Positions 1-9,031 of a stretch of 64,000 nt of DNA are shown piece after piece. The stretch spans positions 76,186 through 140,185 of the forward strand of contig JBPOHT010000026.1 of assembly GCA_052035235.1 (NCBI GenBank), written 5' to 3'. Source of the stretch: Solimonas_A sp052035235 (lineage in GTDB: Bacteria; Pseudomonadota; Gammaproteobacteria; Nevskiales; Nevskiaceae). The notes under the pieces are model-generated. The model saw only the letters and a program-made list of their open reading frames with translations. It was not told where the DNA came from and did not search any database. The stretch's first letter is position 1, and every line of letters starts with the position of its first letter. The translations under genes were made by a program, and so were the position numbers.

Positions 1-1
1 C

Positions 2-574
2 AACCGCACGTTCTTCGCGGATCGCGGCTCGTTGCACTCGCTAAGCCTCGACCTGGGCATGCCCGGCAGCGACATCGAGTTCTACAACATCAGCTACCGC
101 GGCCAGCAGTACGTGCCGATCTACAAGGGCCTGTTCCTGGAAATGAACGGCTCCGTCGGCCTGGTGGACACCTACGACAACGGCCAGGAAGTCCCGCCCT
201 ACGAGCATTTCTTCGCCGGTGGCCCGCGCACCGTGCGTGGCTACCGCGACGGTTCGCTGGGCCCGCGCGACACGCCGTTCGATAATCCGTACGGCGGCAA
301 ATTCCGCGCCACGGCGCAGAACAACCTGGTCGTGCCGCTGCCGATCGCCAGCGATGGCAAGTCGACGCGCCTGAACCTGTTCTTCGATATCGGCCAGGTC
401 TTCGCGCAGCCGGACGACTTCGATACCGCCCAGCTACGCCAGTCGGCGGGTATCGCGTTCTCCTGGTTCACGCCCTTCCTGGGCCTGCTCGACCTGAGCT
501 ATGCCTTCCCGCTGAATGACGAGGTAGGCGATGAAACGGATCGCTTCCAGATCCGTTTCGGCGGCGGCTTCTGA
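2..574 (+). CDS. bamA: BamA C-terminal part (cut by window start)
   Basis: This is the last 190 residues of BamA, the outer-membrane barrel that folds and inserts other outer-membrane proteins. The frame is open at the window edge, so the POTRA domains and most of the barrel lie outside. The visible part carries the conserved loop-6 motif GGPRTVRGYRDGSLGP and ends in Phe after alternating aromatic and hydrophobic residues, as expected for an outer-membrane beta-signal. The skp-lpxD-fabZ-lpxA-lpxB genes that follow are the classic partners of bamA, which makes the call firm. Confidence 0.93.
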   Translation, partial: NRTFFADRGSLHSLSLDLGMPGSDIEFYNISYRGQQYVPIYKGLFLEMNGSVGLVDTYDNGQEVPPYEHFFAGGPRTVRGYRDGSLGPRDTPFDNPYGGKFRATAQNNLVVPLPIASDGKSTRLNLFFDIGQVFAQPDDFDTAQLRQSAGIAFSWFTPFLGLLDLSYAFPLNDEVGDETDRFQIRFGGGF

Positions 575-635
575 GCGCCGCAAGCTCTTTCCCGTCACTC
601 TCATTCCATTCATAGACGAACACCGAGATCCAACG

Positions 636-1154
636 ATGCGCAACCTCACCCGTATCTTCAGCGTCATGACCGTGGCTTCCGCCGTGCTGCTCGCCGCTCC
701 GGCGATCGCTGCCGACACCAAGGTCCTCAGCATCCGCGCCGCGGAGCTGGTGCAGCAGTCGCCGCAGTTCAAGGCCGGCGCCGACAAGATCAAGGCGGAG
801 TTCGACCGCCGCAAGAACGAGCTCGAAGCCGAAGCCAAGCGCTTCGTCGACGACGCCGAGAAGTTCAAGAAGGAGCGCGACGTCCTCTCCGCGGCCGATG
901 CCGCCAAGCGCGAGAAGGACCTGACCACGCGCCAGCTCGACCTGCAGTACAAGCAGCGCCAGTTCCAGGAAGACTTCGCCAACCGTGATCGCCAGCTGAC
1001 CACCGAGATGATGGCCAAGATCAAGGGCGTGATCGTGCAGGTGGCCAAGGAGAAGGGTGCCGACGTGGTCGTGCAGGACCCGATCTTCGCCGCGGACTCG
1101 GTGGACATCACCGCCGAGGTGCTGAAGCGCCTGCAGGCGGGCGGCGGCAAGTAA
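636..1154 (+). CDS. skp: Periplasmic chaperone Skp/OmpH
   Basis: Skp holds unfolded outer-membrane proteins in the periplasm on their way to the BAM complex. The product is 172 residues, close to the family size. It starts with a signal peptide (MRNLTRIFSVMTVASAVLLA) likely cleaved after APAIA. The rest is rich in Lys, Glu and Ala with heptad-like spacing, matching the long helical tentacles of the Skp trimer. An upstream in-frame start at 531 exists but would bury the signal peptide and overlap bamA, so the ATG at 636 was chosen. It lies directly downstream of bamA. Confidence 0.93.
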   Translation: MRNLTRIFSVMTVASAVLLAAPAIAADTKVLSIRAAELVQQSPQFKAGADKIKAEFDRRKNELEAEAKRFVDDAEKFKKERDVLSAADAAKREKDLTTRQLDLQYKQRQFQEDFANRDRQLTTEMMAKIKGVIVQVAKEKGADVVVQDPIFAADSVDITAEVLKRLQAGGGK

Positions 1155-1170
1155 ACGGTTGTTTTTCAAG

Positions 1171-1198
1171 GACGGCCCGCGGCTTGCCGCGGGCCGTC
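1171..1198 (+). terminator. Hairpin after skp
   Basis: A perfect 12-bp stem (1171-1182 with 1187-1198) with a CTTG loop sits 16 bases after the skp stop. There is only a weak T-rich tail (TGTCGTTTCC), so it may slow or partly terminate transcription or protect the skp mRNA end rather than end the operon, because the lpx genes continue on the same strand. Confidence 0.55.
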
Positions 1199-1249
1199 TG
1201 TCGTTTCCGGGAGGGGGCGTAGGCCCGTGAGACCTGCGATAATCACCGC

Positions 1250-2305
1250 ATGACCACGTATAGCCTGGCCGACCTGGCCGCAAGATTCGGTCTGGAGCTC
1301 AAGGGGGAGGGCGGCACGCTCATCGAGGGCGTCTGCTCGTTGGATCCCGGCAAGCCGGGTTGCATCGGCTTCCTGTCCAATCCCAAGTTCCGTCCACAAC
1401 TGGCGGGCACCCGCGCTGCCGCCGTCATCGTCGGCCCGCGCGATGCCGCGTCCATGACCACCCCCGGGCTCGTCGCCAAGGACCCGTACCTGGCGTATGC
1501 GCGCCTGGCCGTACTGTTCGATCCGGACCGCGAATTCGCCGCCGGCATCCAGGCCGGTGCCCAGGTATCGCCGCAGGCCAGGCTCGCCGCCGGCGTGCAT
1601 GTCGGCTACAACGCCGTGGTTGAAGCCGGCGCGGAGCTGGGCGAGGGCGTCTATATTGGCCCTGGCTGCATCGTCGGCCGCGATGCCGTTATCGGCCCTG
1701 GCACTCGCCTGGTGGCGCAGGTCCACATCGGTGCGCGCGTGCGCATCGGCAGCCGCTGCACGCTGCAGCCGGGTGCCGTGATCGGCTCGCGCGGCTTCGG
1801 CAATGCCCGCGGTCCCCAGGGTTGGGAAGAAGTACCTCAGCTCGGCACCGTGGTCATCGGCGACAACGTCGAGATTGGCGCCAACACCTGCATCGACCGC
1901 GGCGCGATCGAGGACACCGTGATCGGCAATGGCGTGCGCCTGGACAACCTGATCCAGATCGCGCACAACTGCCGCATCGGTGAGCACACCGCCATCGCCG
2001 CCTGCACCGGCATCGCCGGCAGCACCACGGTGGGTGCGCGCTGCCTGATCGGTGGCGCCGTGGGCATGGCCGGGCATCTCGTCATCGCCGACGACGTGGT
2101 CATCCTGGGCCGCGGCATGGTCACCAATTCCATTACCGAAAAGGGCGTCTACGGCTCCGGCCTGCCGCTCAGCGACGCGCGCGAATGGCGCAAGACCGTC
2201 GCTCGTATCCGGCGCCTGGCGCGCTTTGAGGAGCGGTTGCGCGGGGTCGAGCGCCAACTGCAACTCACCCCGGGGGAACAGGACAATGACACCCACGAAT
2301 CTTGA
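1250..2305 (+). CDS. lpxD: UDP-3-O-acylglucosamine N-acyltransferase LpxD
   Basis: LpxD adds the second hydroxyacyl chain, from acyl-ACP, to UDP-3-O-acyl-glucosamine in lipid A synthesis. The 351-residue product has the uridine-binding N-terminal domain (about residues 1-100), then a long run of hexapeptide repeats forming a left-handed beta-helix (about 100-320). The catalytic His lies in QIAHNCRIGEHTAIAA. The C-terminal helical tail (about 320-350) is basic. The end overlaps the fabZ start by 20 bases, indicating translational coupling. Confidence 0.96.
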   Translation: MTTYSLADLAARFGLELKGEGGTLIEGVCSLDPGKPGCIGFLSNPKFRPQLAGTRAAAVIVGPRDAASMTTPGLVAKDPYLAYARLAVLFDPDREFAAGIQAGAQVSPQARLAAGVHVGYNAVVEAGAELGEGVYIGPGCIVGRDAVIGPGTRLVAQVHIGARVRIGSRCTLQPGAVIGSRGFGNARGPQGWEEVPQLGTVVIGDNVEIGANTCIDRGAIEDTVIGNGVRLDNLIQIAHNCRIGEHTAIAACTGIAGSTTVGARCLIGGAVGMAGHLVIADDVVILGRGMVTNSITEKGVYGSGLPLSDAREWRKTVARIRRLARFEERLRGVERQLQLTPGEQDNDTHES

Positions 2306-2759
2306 TATCCGCGAAATCCTCAAGCTGCTGCCGCACCGTTATCCCTTCCTGCTGGTGGATCGCGTGCTGTCGATCGACGCCGAGGCCGGGACCTTGGTGG
2401 CGCTGAAGAACGTCACCTACAACGAGAATTTCTTCCCGGGCCATTTCCCCGGGCTGCCGACCATGCCCGGGGTACTGCAGCTTGAGGCGATGGCCCAGGC
2501 CTGTGGCCTGCTGGCGGTGATGCGCTCCGGACTGCGCTGCGATTCCGGCTACATCCTGTATTTCGCCGGCATCGACAACTGCCGCTTCAAGCGCCCGGTG
2601 GTGCCCGGTGACCAGCTGACCTTCCATATCCGCCTGGACAAGCACAAGCGCGACCTGTGGAAGTTCTGCGCCCAGGCCAAGGTTGGCGACGAGCTGGCTT
2701 GCGAGGCCGACATGATCTGCGTGCTGAAGAACGCCGGCCGCGATACCGGGAGCGATTGA
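2286..2759 (+). CDS. fabZ: 3-hydroxyacyl-ACP dehydratase FabZ
   Basis: FabZ dehydrates 3-hydroxyacyl-ACP to trans-2-enoyl-ACP in fatty-acid elongation and competes with LpxA/LpxD for hydroxyacyl-ACP. The hot-dog protein has 157 residues. It shows the LLPHRYPFLLVDRV N-terminal signature, the catalytic His in FFPGHFPGLPTMPG and the catalytic Glu in LQLEAMAQ. The ATG at 2286 matches the family N-terminus; the longer frame upstream only reads through lpxD. Its stop overlaps the lpxA start codon by one base. Confidence 0.96.
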   Translation: MTPTNLDIREILKLLPHRYPFLLVDRVLSIDAEAGTLVALKNVTYNENFFPGHFPGLPTMPGVLQLEAMAQACGLLAVMRSGLRCDSGYILYFAGIDNCRFKRPVVPGDQLTFHIRLDKHKRDLWKFCAQAKVGDELACEADMICVLKNAGRDTGSD

Positions 2760-3541
2760 TGACCTCGAAAATCCATCCCACCGCCATCGTCGACGCCGAT
2801 GCGCGGCTGCATCCTTCCGTTGAAGTCGGTCCCTATACGGTCATCGGGCCGGGCGTGGAGATCGGTGAAGACACCTGGATCGGCCCGCACGTGGTGCTGC
2901 GTGGCCCGCTGAAGATCGGCCGTAACAACCGCATCTTCCAGTTCAGCTCCATCGGCGAGATCTCGCAGGACAAGACGGCCCGCTACGACGATGCCACTTC
3001 GGTGGAGATCGGCGACGGCAACACCATCCGCGAGTACGTGACGATCCAGCGCGGCACGCTCAAGGACACCGGCATCACGCGCGTCGGCAACGACAACTGG
3101 ATCATGGCCAACGTCCATATCGCGCATGACTGCGTGGTGGGCTCGCACACCATCCTGGCCAACGGCACGACCCTGGCCGGGCATATCACCATCGAGGACT
3201 ATGCCGGCCTCGGCGGCTATACGCTGGTGCACCAGTTCTGCCGCGTCGGTGCCCATGCCTTCACCGGCGGCGGCACCGTGGTGCTGCGCGACCTGCCGCC
3301 CTTCGTCATTGCCGAAGGCCAGCCGGCCCGTCCGCGCGGCATCAACAGCGAAGGCCTCAAGCGTCGCGGCTTCACCGCCGAGCAGATTGACCAGATCAAG
3401 GACGCCTACAAGCTGATCTACATGTCCGGCGCGATCATGGCCGAGGTCAAGGAAAAGCTCGCCGAGATGGCGAAGACCTCCGAGCACGCCGGCCAGACGC
3501 TGCACTTCATCGAAACCTCCAAGCGTTCACTGTCGCGCTAG
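2759..3541 (+). CDS. lpxA: UDP-GlcNAc acyltransferase LpxA
   Basis: LpxA performs the first step of lipid A synthesis, moving a hydroxyacyl chain from ACP to the 3-OH of UDP-GlcNAc. The product has 260 residues, near the usual 260. The N-terminal two thirds are hexapeptide repeats starting at IHPTAIVDADARL; the catalytic His is in NVHIAHDCVVGSHT. The C-terminal part (after about residue 190) is the helical domain. The start ATG shares a base with the fabZ stop, so translation is probably coupled. Confidence 0.96.
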   Translation: MTSKIHPTAIVDADARLHPSVEVGPYTVIGPGVEIGEDTWIGPHVVLRGPLKIGRNNRIFQFSSIGEISQDKTARYDDATSVEIGDGNTIREYVTIQRGTLKDTGITRVGNDNWIMANVHIAHDCVVGSHTILANGTTLAGHITIEDYAGLGGYTLVHQFCRVGAHAFTGGGTVVLRDLPPFVIAEGQPARPRGINSEGLKRRGFTAEQIDQIKDAYKLIYMSGAIMAEVKEKLAEMAKTSEHAGQTLHFIETSKRSLSR

Positions 3542-3554
3542 GGCCGGGTCGCCG

Positions 3555-4703
3555 ATGCGTATCGCGCTGGTGGCGGGCGAGCTGTCCGGGGATATCCTCG
3601 GCGCCGCCATTGTCCGGTCCCTGAAGCAGCGCTATCCGCAGGCGCAAATCTACGGGGTGACCGGCCCACGCATGGTGGCGGCCGGCTGCGAGACCATTGC
3701 TTCCATCGAGGTACTGTCGGTGATGGGCATCGCCGAGGTCATCCCGGCGCTGCCGCGGCTGTTCCGCCTGCGCGCGGCGCTGCTGCGTCGCTTCCTGCAG
3801 GACCGCCCGGACGTGGTGATCGGCATCGACGCGCCCGACTTCAACCTGGGCCTGGAGCGACGCCTGCGCGAGCGTGGCCTCAAGACCGTGCATGTGGTCA
3901 GCCCTTCGGTCTGGGCCTGGCGGCAGGGGCGGGTGAAGACCATCGCCCGCTCGGTGGACCGCATGCTCTGCCTGTTTCCGTTCGAGCCGAAGTTCTACGC
4001 CGAGCATGGCGTGCCCGCCGACTACATCGGCCATCCGCTGGCCGACGAGCTGGATGATTCCGTGACGCCGGAGGCGGCGCGCGCCGAACTTGGCCTGCCA
4101 ACGGCTGGTCCGCTGGTGGCGATACTGCCCGGTAGCCGCGGCTCCGAGCTGAAGTACCTGGGTGAGCCCTTCGCGCAAGCGGCCAGGCTGCTGGCACAGA
4201 AGCACCCCGGCATCCGCTTCGTCACCCCGGTGGCCAAGCCCAAGCTGCGCGCCGGCCTGGAGCAGGTGATCCGGGATCACGCGCCCGGCCTGGACTGGAC
4301 CGTCGTCGAGGGCCGCTCCCGCGAGTGCATGCGCGCGGCCGATGCCGTGATGCTGGCTTCGGGTACCGCCACGCTGGAATGCCTGCTGCTGGGTCGGCCG
4401 ATGGTGGTGGCCTACCGCGGTGCAGCGTTCACGGCCTGGCTGATGCTCAAGGCCGGCCTGCTGAAGACGCGCTATATCAGCCTGCCGAACCTGCTGTCGG
4501 CCGAGCCGACCGTCACCGAACTGCTGCAGGAAGCCGCCAGCCCGGAGCGACTGGCCGAAGAGGTCGGCCTGCTGCTGGCCGACGGCGAGCCGCGCCGCCG
4601 CCAGCTGGCCCAGTTCCACGCCGTGCGCACGGAGCTGCGCCGTGATGCCGCGGGGCGGGCGGCCGACGCCATCGCCGGCCTGCTGGCCGCCCGCAGCGCT
4701 TAG
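3555..4703 (+). CDS. lpxB: Lipid A disaccharide synthase LpxB
   Basis: LpxB joins 2,3-diacylglucosamine-1-phosphate and its UDP form into the lipid A disaccharide at the inner membrane. It has 382 residues, the standard length. The N-terminus RIALVAGELSGDILGA and internal motifs PSVWAWRQGRVK, ILPGSRGSEL and ASGTATLECLLLGRP are typical of this GT-B glycosyltransferase. It follows lpxA after 13 bases in the same operon. Confidence 0.96.
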   Translation: MRIALVAGELSGDILGAAIVRSLKQRYPQAQIYGVTGPRMVAAGCETIASIEVLSVMGIAEVIPALPRLFRLRAALLRRFLQDRPDVVIGIDAPDFNLGLERRLRERGLKTVHVVSPSVWAWRQGRVKTIARSVDRMLCLFPFEPKFYAEHGVPADYIGHPLADELDDSVTPEAARAELGLPTAGPLVAILPGSRGSELKYLGEPFAQAARLLAQKHPGIRFVTPVAKPKLRAGLEQVIRDHAPGLDWTVVEGRSRECMRAADAVMLASGTATLECLLLGRPMVVAYRGAAFTAWLMLKAGLLKTRYISLPNLLSAEPTVTELLQEAASPERLAEEVGLLLADGEPRRRQLAQFHAVRTELRRDAAGRAADAIAGLLAARSA

Positions 4704-4712
4704 AATCGGGCC

Positions 4713-5330
4713 ATGCCGCGCCGGGTCGCCATTTCCAGCTATACCCATGCCTTCGTCGCTGGCGTGGACGAAGCCGGGCGCGGCTGCCTGGCCGGGCCGG
4801 TCTACGCCGCGGCGGTGATCCTCGACGCGGGCCACGGCATCCGCGGCCTGGACGACTCCAAGCAGCTCACGGCACTACAGCGCGAGAACCTGTTCGACCT
4901 GATCCAGCGCCGCGCCGTGGCCTTTGCCATCGCCCGCGCCGAGGTCGACGAGATCGAGCGACTCAACATCCTGCATGCCTCGATGCTGGCCATGCAGCGC
5001 GCGGTGGAGATGCTCAGTCCCGCTGCGCAGCACTGCCTGATCGACGGCAACCGCCTGCCGCCGATGCTGCCCTGCAGCGCCGAGGCGGTGGTGGAGGGCG
5101 ATGCCATCCACTCACCGATCATGGCGGCATCGATCCTGGCCAAGGTGGCGCGTGACCGCGAGATGCAGCGCCTGGACACCGAATACCCCGGCTACGGTTT
5201 TGCGAAGCACAAGGGCTACGGTACGCCGGATCATCTCCAGGCCCTGCGCCGCCAGGGGCCCAGCGTCATCCATCGCATGGGCTTCGCCCCTTGTGCTCAA
5301 CCTGACCTGTTTGCGGGCGGTGCCGCATGA
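4713..5330 (+). CDS. rnhB: Ribonuclease HII
   Basis: RNase HII cleaves RNA-DNA hybrids and removes single ribonucleotides misinserted in DNA. The 205-residue product shows the metal-binding acidic residues in AGVDEAGRGCLAGPV, the GLDDSKQLTALQRE motif and SILAKVARDREM. It sits between lpxB and dnaE, a common proteobacterial arrangement, and its stop overlaps the dnaE start in an ATGA. Confidence 0.95.
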   Translation: MPRRVAISSYTHAFVAGVDEAGRGCLAGPVYAAAVILDAGHGIRGLDDSKQLTALQRENLFDLIQRRAVAFAIARAEVDEIERLNILHASMLAMQRAVEMLSPAAQHCLIDGNRLPPMLPCSAEAVVEGDAIHSPIMAASILAKVARDREMQRLDTEYPGYGFAKHKGYGTPDHLQALRRQGPSVIHRMGFAPCAQPDLFAGGAA

Positions 5331-8300
5331 GCGGCTTCGTCCATCTGCGCCTGCACACCGAGTTTTCGCTGACCGACGGCATCGTTCGCGTGGAGCCGCC
5401 CAAGCGCAAGGGTGGCGGCGTGGGTGCCACGCTGACCTCGCGTGCCGCCGAACTGAAATTTCCTGCCATCGCCGTTACGGACATCAACAACCTGTTCGCG
5501 ATGGTGAAGTTCTACAAGTCGGCGGAGGGCGCCGGCATCAAGCCGGTGATCGGCGCCGACATCCGGCTGGAAGAACGCACCGTTGGTGACGCGCCGGAGC
5601 GCCTGACGCTGCTGGTGCAGAGCGACGCCGGCTACCGCAACCTCACCAAGCTGATCTCGCTGGCCTACACCGAGGGCCAGGCGCGTGGCATGCCCCTGGT
5701 CAAGCGCGAGTGGCTGGCGCCACATGCCGAGGGGCTGATCGCGTTGACCGGGCGTGACGGCAGCTGCTTCCGCGCCGCCGCCGGCGACCAGGTGGAAACA
5801 GCCAAGGCCGCGCTGGGCGAGTTGTCCGCGATCTTCCCGCAGCGCCTGTACCTGGAGATCAGCCGCTGCCAGCGTCCCGGCGATGAAGAGTGGGTGCAGG
5901 CCGCCTGCGCGCTGTCACGGCACCTGCAGTTGCCGCTGGTGGCCACCAACGACGTGCGCTTCCTGTCGCGCAACGAGTTCGACGTGCACGAGGCGCGCGT
6001 CTGCATCTCGCAGGGCCGCGTGTTGGGCGACGACAAGCGCCCTCGCGACTTCACGCCGGAGCAGTACCTGAAATCCGCCGAAGAGATGCAGGCCTTGTTC
6101 GCCGACATCCCCGAGGCGATCGAGAACACGCTGCAGATCGCGCGGCGCTGCACGCTGACGCTGAAGTTCGCGCCGCCGTATCACCTGCCGAACTTCCCCG
6201 TGCCGGAAGAGCACGACACCAACACCTGGCTGCGCAAGGTGTCGGAGGACGGACTGAAGCGTCGCTTCACCGAGATCGTCCTGGCCAAGCCCGAGGAAGA
6301 GTACTGGCAGCGGCTCGATTATGAGCTGGGCATCATCGAGAAGATGGGCTTTGCCGGTTACTTCCTGGTGGTGGCCGACTTCATCGAGTGGGCCAAGACC
6401 CATGGCTGCCCGGTGGGGCCGGGCCGTGGCTCGGGTGCCGGCTCGCTGGTGGCCTATGCCACTGGCATCACCGACCTGGACCCGCTGCCCTACAACCTGC
6501 TGTTCGAGCGCTTCCTGAATCCGGAGCGCGTGTCGATGCCGGACTTCGACGTCGACTTCTGCATGGACAACCGCGACCGCGTGATCGAGTACGTCACGCA
6601 CAAGTACGGCCGTCCGCATGTGGGCCAGATCATCACCTACGCCACCATGGCCGCGCGTGGCGTGATCCGCGACGTGGCGCGCGTGATGGGCCATGGCTAC
6701 GGCTTCGGCGATCGTATTTCCAAGCTGGTGCCGGGCACGCCGGGCGCCACGCTGGTGGATGCGCTGGACACGGTGCCGGAACTCAAGGGCCTGTACGACA
6801 CCGACGAGGAAGTGAAGGCGGTGGTGGACCTGGGCCTGGCGCTGGAAGGCACCACGCGCGGCGTCGGCGTGCATGCCGGTGGCGTGGTGATCGCGCCCCA
6901 ACCGCTGACCGACTATGCCCCGCTATTCTGCGAACCGGGTGGTGCGGGCATGCGCACCCAGTTCGACATGAAGGATCTCGAGGTTGTGGGCCTGGTGAAG
7001 TTCGACTTCCTCGGCCTGAAGACGCTGACGGTGATCCAGGAAGCGGTCAATACCATCGTGCGCCAGCACGGCAAGCCGCTGGACATGCTGGCCCTGCCGC
7101 TGGACGACCAGGAAACCTTCCGCAGGATCTACCAGAGCGGCGAGTCCTCGGCGGTGTTCCAGATGGAATCCCCAGGCATGCAGAAGGCCAGCCGCGACCT
7201 CAAGCCGGACTGCTTCGAGGACATCATCGCCCTGGTGTCGCTGTACCGCCCGGGCCCGATGGAGAACATCCCGACCTTCTGCGAGAACAAGCGCGACACC
7301 AGCAAGATCGAGTACCTGCATCCCGAGATGGAACTGGTGCTGCAGCCCACCTACGGCATCTTCGTGTACCAGGAACAGGTCATGCAGATGTCGCAGCGCC
7401 TGGCCGGCTATACGCTGGGCGGCGCCGACCTGCTGCGTCGCGCCATGGGCAAGAAGATCCGCGCCGAGATGGAGAAGCAGCGCGAGATATTCACCACCGG
7501 CGCCACCGGTCGCGGCATCGACGGCGAGGTTGCCAGCAAGGTCTTCGACCTGATGGCCAAGTTCGCGGACTACGGCTTCAACAAGTCGCACGCCGCGGCC
7601 TACGCCCTGGTCAGCTATCACACCGCCTGGCTCAAGGCGCATTACCCGGCCGAGTTCATGGCGGCGGTGCTGTCCTGCGAAATGCAGCACACCGACTCCG
7701 TCGTGCTGATGCGTGACGAATGCCTGCGCATGGGCCTGGAGATGATCCCGCCCGACATCAACCGCAGCTTCTATCGCTTCACCGTGCCCGGCCCGAACCA
7801 GATCCTCTATGGCATGGGTGCCATCAAGGGCGTGGGCGAGGCGGCGCTGGAAGGCATCGTGGCCGAGCGCGAGAAGAACGGCGAATTCCGCGACCTGTTC
7901 GACTTCTGCCGCCGCATCGACCTGAAGAAGGCCAACAAGCGCGTGCTCGAGGCCCTGATCTATTCCGGCGCGCTCGACGGCTTCGGCCTCAACCGGCCGT
8001 CGCTGCTGGCCTCGCTGCCCAAGGCCCTGGGCCTGGCGGAAAAAGCGGCACAGTCGGCGGACAGCGGCCAGGTGGACCTGTTCGGCCTGGGCGGTAGCAG
8101 TTCCACGCCCGTCGAGCGTATCGAGCCGCCCGAGGAGGTACAGGACTGGCTCAAGCGCGAGAAGCTGGCGCACGAGCGCGACACCCTCGGGTTCTACCTT
8201 TCCGGGCACCCCATCGATGCCTACCAGGAGATCATCGAGCAGGTCTGCACCGATCGCATGCGGCCGCTGATCGAGCAGTACGCCAAGCCGCCCGTGGTCG

Positions 8301-8935
8301 GCGCGGACGGTAAGGTCCAGTTCCAGCCGCGCCAGAAGGTCATGTTCGCCGCCTGGGTCACGGACGTGCGCTTCTTCAAGGGCGATAAGACCGCCGACGG
8401 CAAGAGCGGGCGCGCCAGCTACAAGATCACCGTCGACGACCAGACGGCACAGTTGTCCACCTGGATCGACGTCGATGCCTGGCCCCACCTGCAGCCGGTG
8501 GTCAAGCTCGACGGCCTGGTGTTCGTGATCGCCGAGATCGGCGCCTCGCCGCCCCGGGAGGGGCGTGAATCCGAGCCGCGCATGTACCGGCCGGAGTTCT
8601 TCTCGCTGTCGGACATCATGCGTGACTACCCGGTAAAGCTGGCCCTGGAGTGGGGCAAGCCGGTGTCCGACGTGCAGGTGCTGCACAAGGCGCTGAAGCC
8701 CAACATGAAGGGCACGGTCGGAATGGTCGTGCACTACCGGAACGGGCGGCAGGCCTGCATCCTGGACCTGGCGGCCGACTGGAAGCTGCGCCTGGATGAA
8801 AATTGCCTGACCTCCGTGCAGCAGATTGCCGGCCCGGACTGCGTTAAAGTGACGTACAAGCGATATGCACCCCCCGTGACCGAGCGCCGCTTTGATCGCG
8901 CGTTTTCCGGTGGCGGGGGCGGAGACGACGAATAA
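5327..8935 (+). CDS. dnaE: DNA polymerase III alpha subunit
   Basis: DnaE is the catalytic subunit of the replicative DNA polymerase. At 1202 residues it is slightly longer than the E. coli protein. It starts with a PHP domain (HLRLHTEFSLTDGI). The C-family polymerase core contains PDFDVDFCMDNRDRVIEYV with catalytic aspartates and GPGRGSGAGSLVAY. Toward the C-terminus come helix-hairpin-helix and OB-fold regions (about 850-1150). A short insert of about 15 residues (PPKRKGGGVGATLTS, residues 24-38) breaks the PHP region relative to what I recall of E. coli. No intein is visible. Confidence 0.97.
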   Translation: MSGFVHLRLHTEFSLTDGIVRVEPPKRKGGGVGATLTSRAAELKFPAIAVTDINNLFAMVKFYKSAEGAGIKPVIGADIRLEERTVGDAPERLTLLVQSDAGYRNLTKLISLAYTEGQARGMPLVKREWLAPHAEGLIALTGRDGSCFRAAAGDQVETAKAALGELSAIFPQRLYLEISRCQRPGDEEWVQAACALSRHLQLPLVATNDVRFLSRNEFDVHEARVCISQGRVLGDDKRPRDFTPEQYLKSAEEMQALFADIPEAIENTLQIARRCTLTLKFAPPYHLPNFPVPEEHDTNTWLRKVSEDGLKRRFTEIVLAKPEEEYWQRLDYELGIIEKMGFAGYFLVVADFIEWAKTHGCPVGPGRGSGAGSLVAYATGITDLDPLPYNLLFERFLNPERVSMPDFDVDFCMDNRDRVIEYVTHKYGRPHVGQIITYATMAARGVIRDVARVMGHGYGFGDRISKLVPGTPGATLVDALDTVPELKGLYDTDEEVKAVVDLGLALEGTTRGVGVHAGGVVIAPQPLTDYAPLFCEPGGAGMRTQFDMKDLEVVGLVKFDFLGLKTLTVIQEAVNTIVRQHGKPLDMLALPLDDQETFRRIYQSGESSAVFQMESPGMQKASRDLKPDCFEDIIALVSLYRPGPMENIPTFCENKRDTSKIEYLHPEMELVLQPTYGIFVYQEQVMQMSQRLAGYTLGGADLLRRAMGKKIRAEMEKQREIFTTGATGRGIDGEVASKVFDLMAKFADYGFNKSHAAAYALVSYHTAWLKAHYPAEFMAAVLSCEMQHTDSVVLMRDECLRMGLEMIPPDINRSFYRFTVPGPNQILYGMGAIKGVGEAALEGIVAEREKNGEFRDLFDFCRRIDLKKANKRVLEALIYSGALDGFGLNRPSLLASLPKALGLAEKAAQSADSGQVDLFGLGGSSSTPVERIEPPEEVQDWLKREKLAHERDTLGFYLSGHPIDAYQEIIEQVCTDRMRPLIEQYAKPPVVGADGKVQFQPRQKVMFAAWVTDVRFFKGDKTADGKSGRASYKITVDDQTAQLSTWIDVDAWPHLQPVVKLDGLVFVIAEIGASPPREGRESEPRMYRPEFFSLSDIMRDYPVKLALEWGKPVSDVQVLHKALKPNMKGTVGMVVHYRNGRQACILDLAADWKLRLDENCLTSVQQIAGPDCVKVTYKRYAPPVTERRFDRAFSGGGGGDDE

Positions 8936-8937
8936 TC

Positions 8938-9014
8938 GGGGCTGGGGGTTGGGGGTGGGACTGGGGAGTCGCGAAAGCGTAAGCTTTCGGCCCCAGTCCC
9001 CAGCCCCAGCCCCC
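8938..9014. repeat. G-rich/C-rich inverted repeat between dnaE and accA
   Basis: The 96 bases between dnaE and accA are almost entirely one inverted repeat. A G-rich arm (8938-8966, five runs of 3-5 G) faces a C-rich arm (8991-9014, four runs of four C). Between them is a perfect 7-bp hairpin (8972-8978 with 8983-8989) with a GTAA tetraloop. The G runs meet the G-quadruplex pattern on the plus strand, and the C runs meet it on the minus strand. It may act as a terminator or pause site, or be a dispersed repeat copy. Confidence 0.75.
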
Positions 9015-9031
9015 GGTTCGACGGACCGAAC

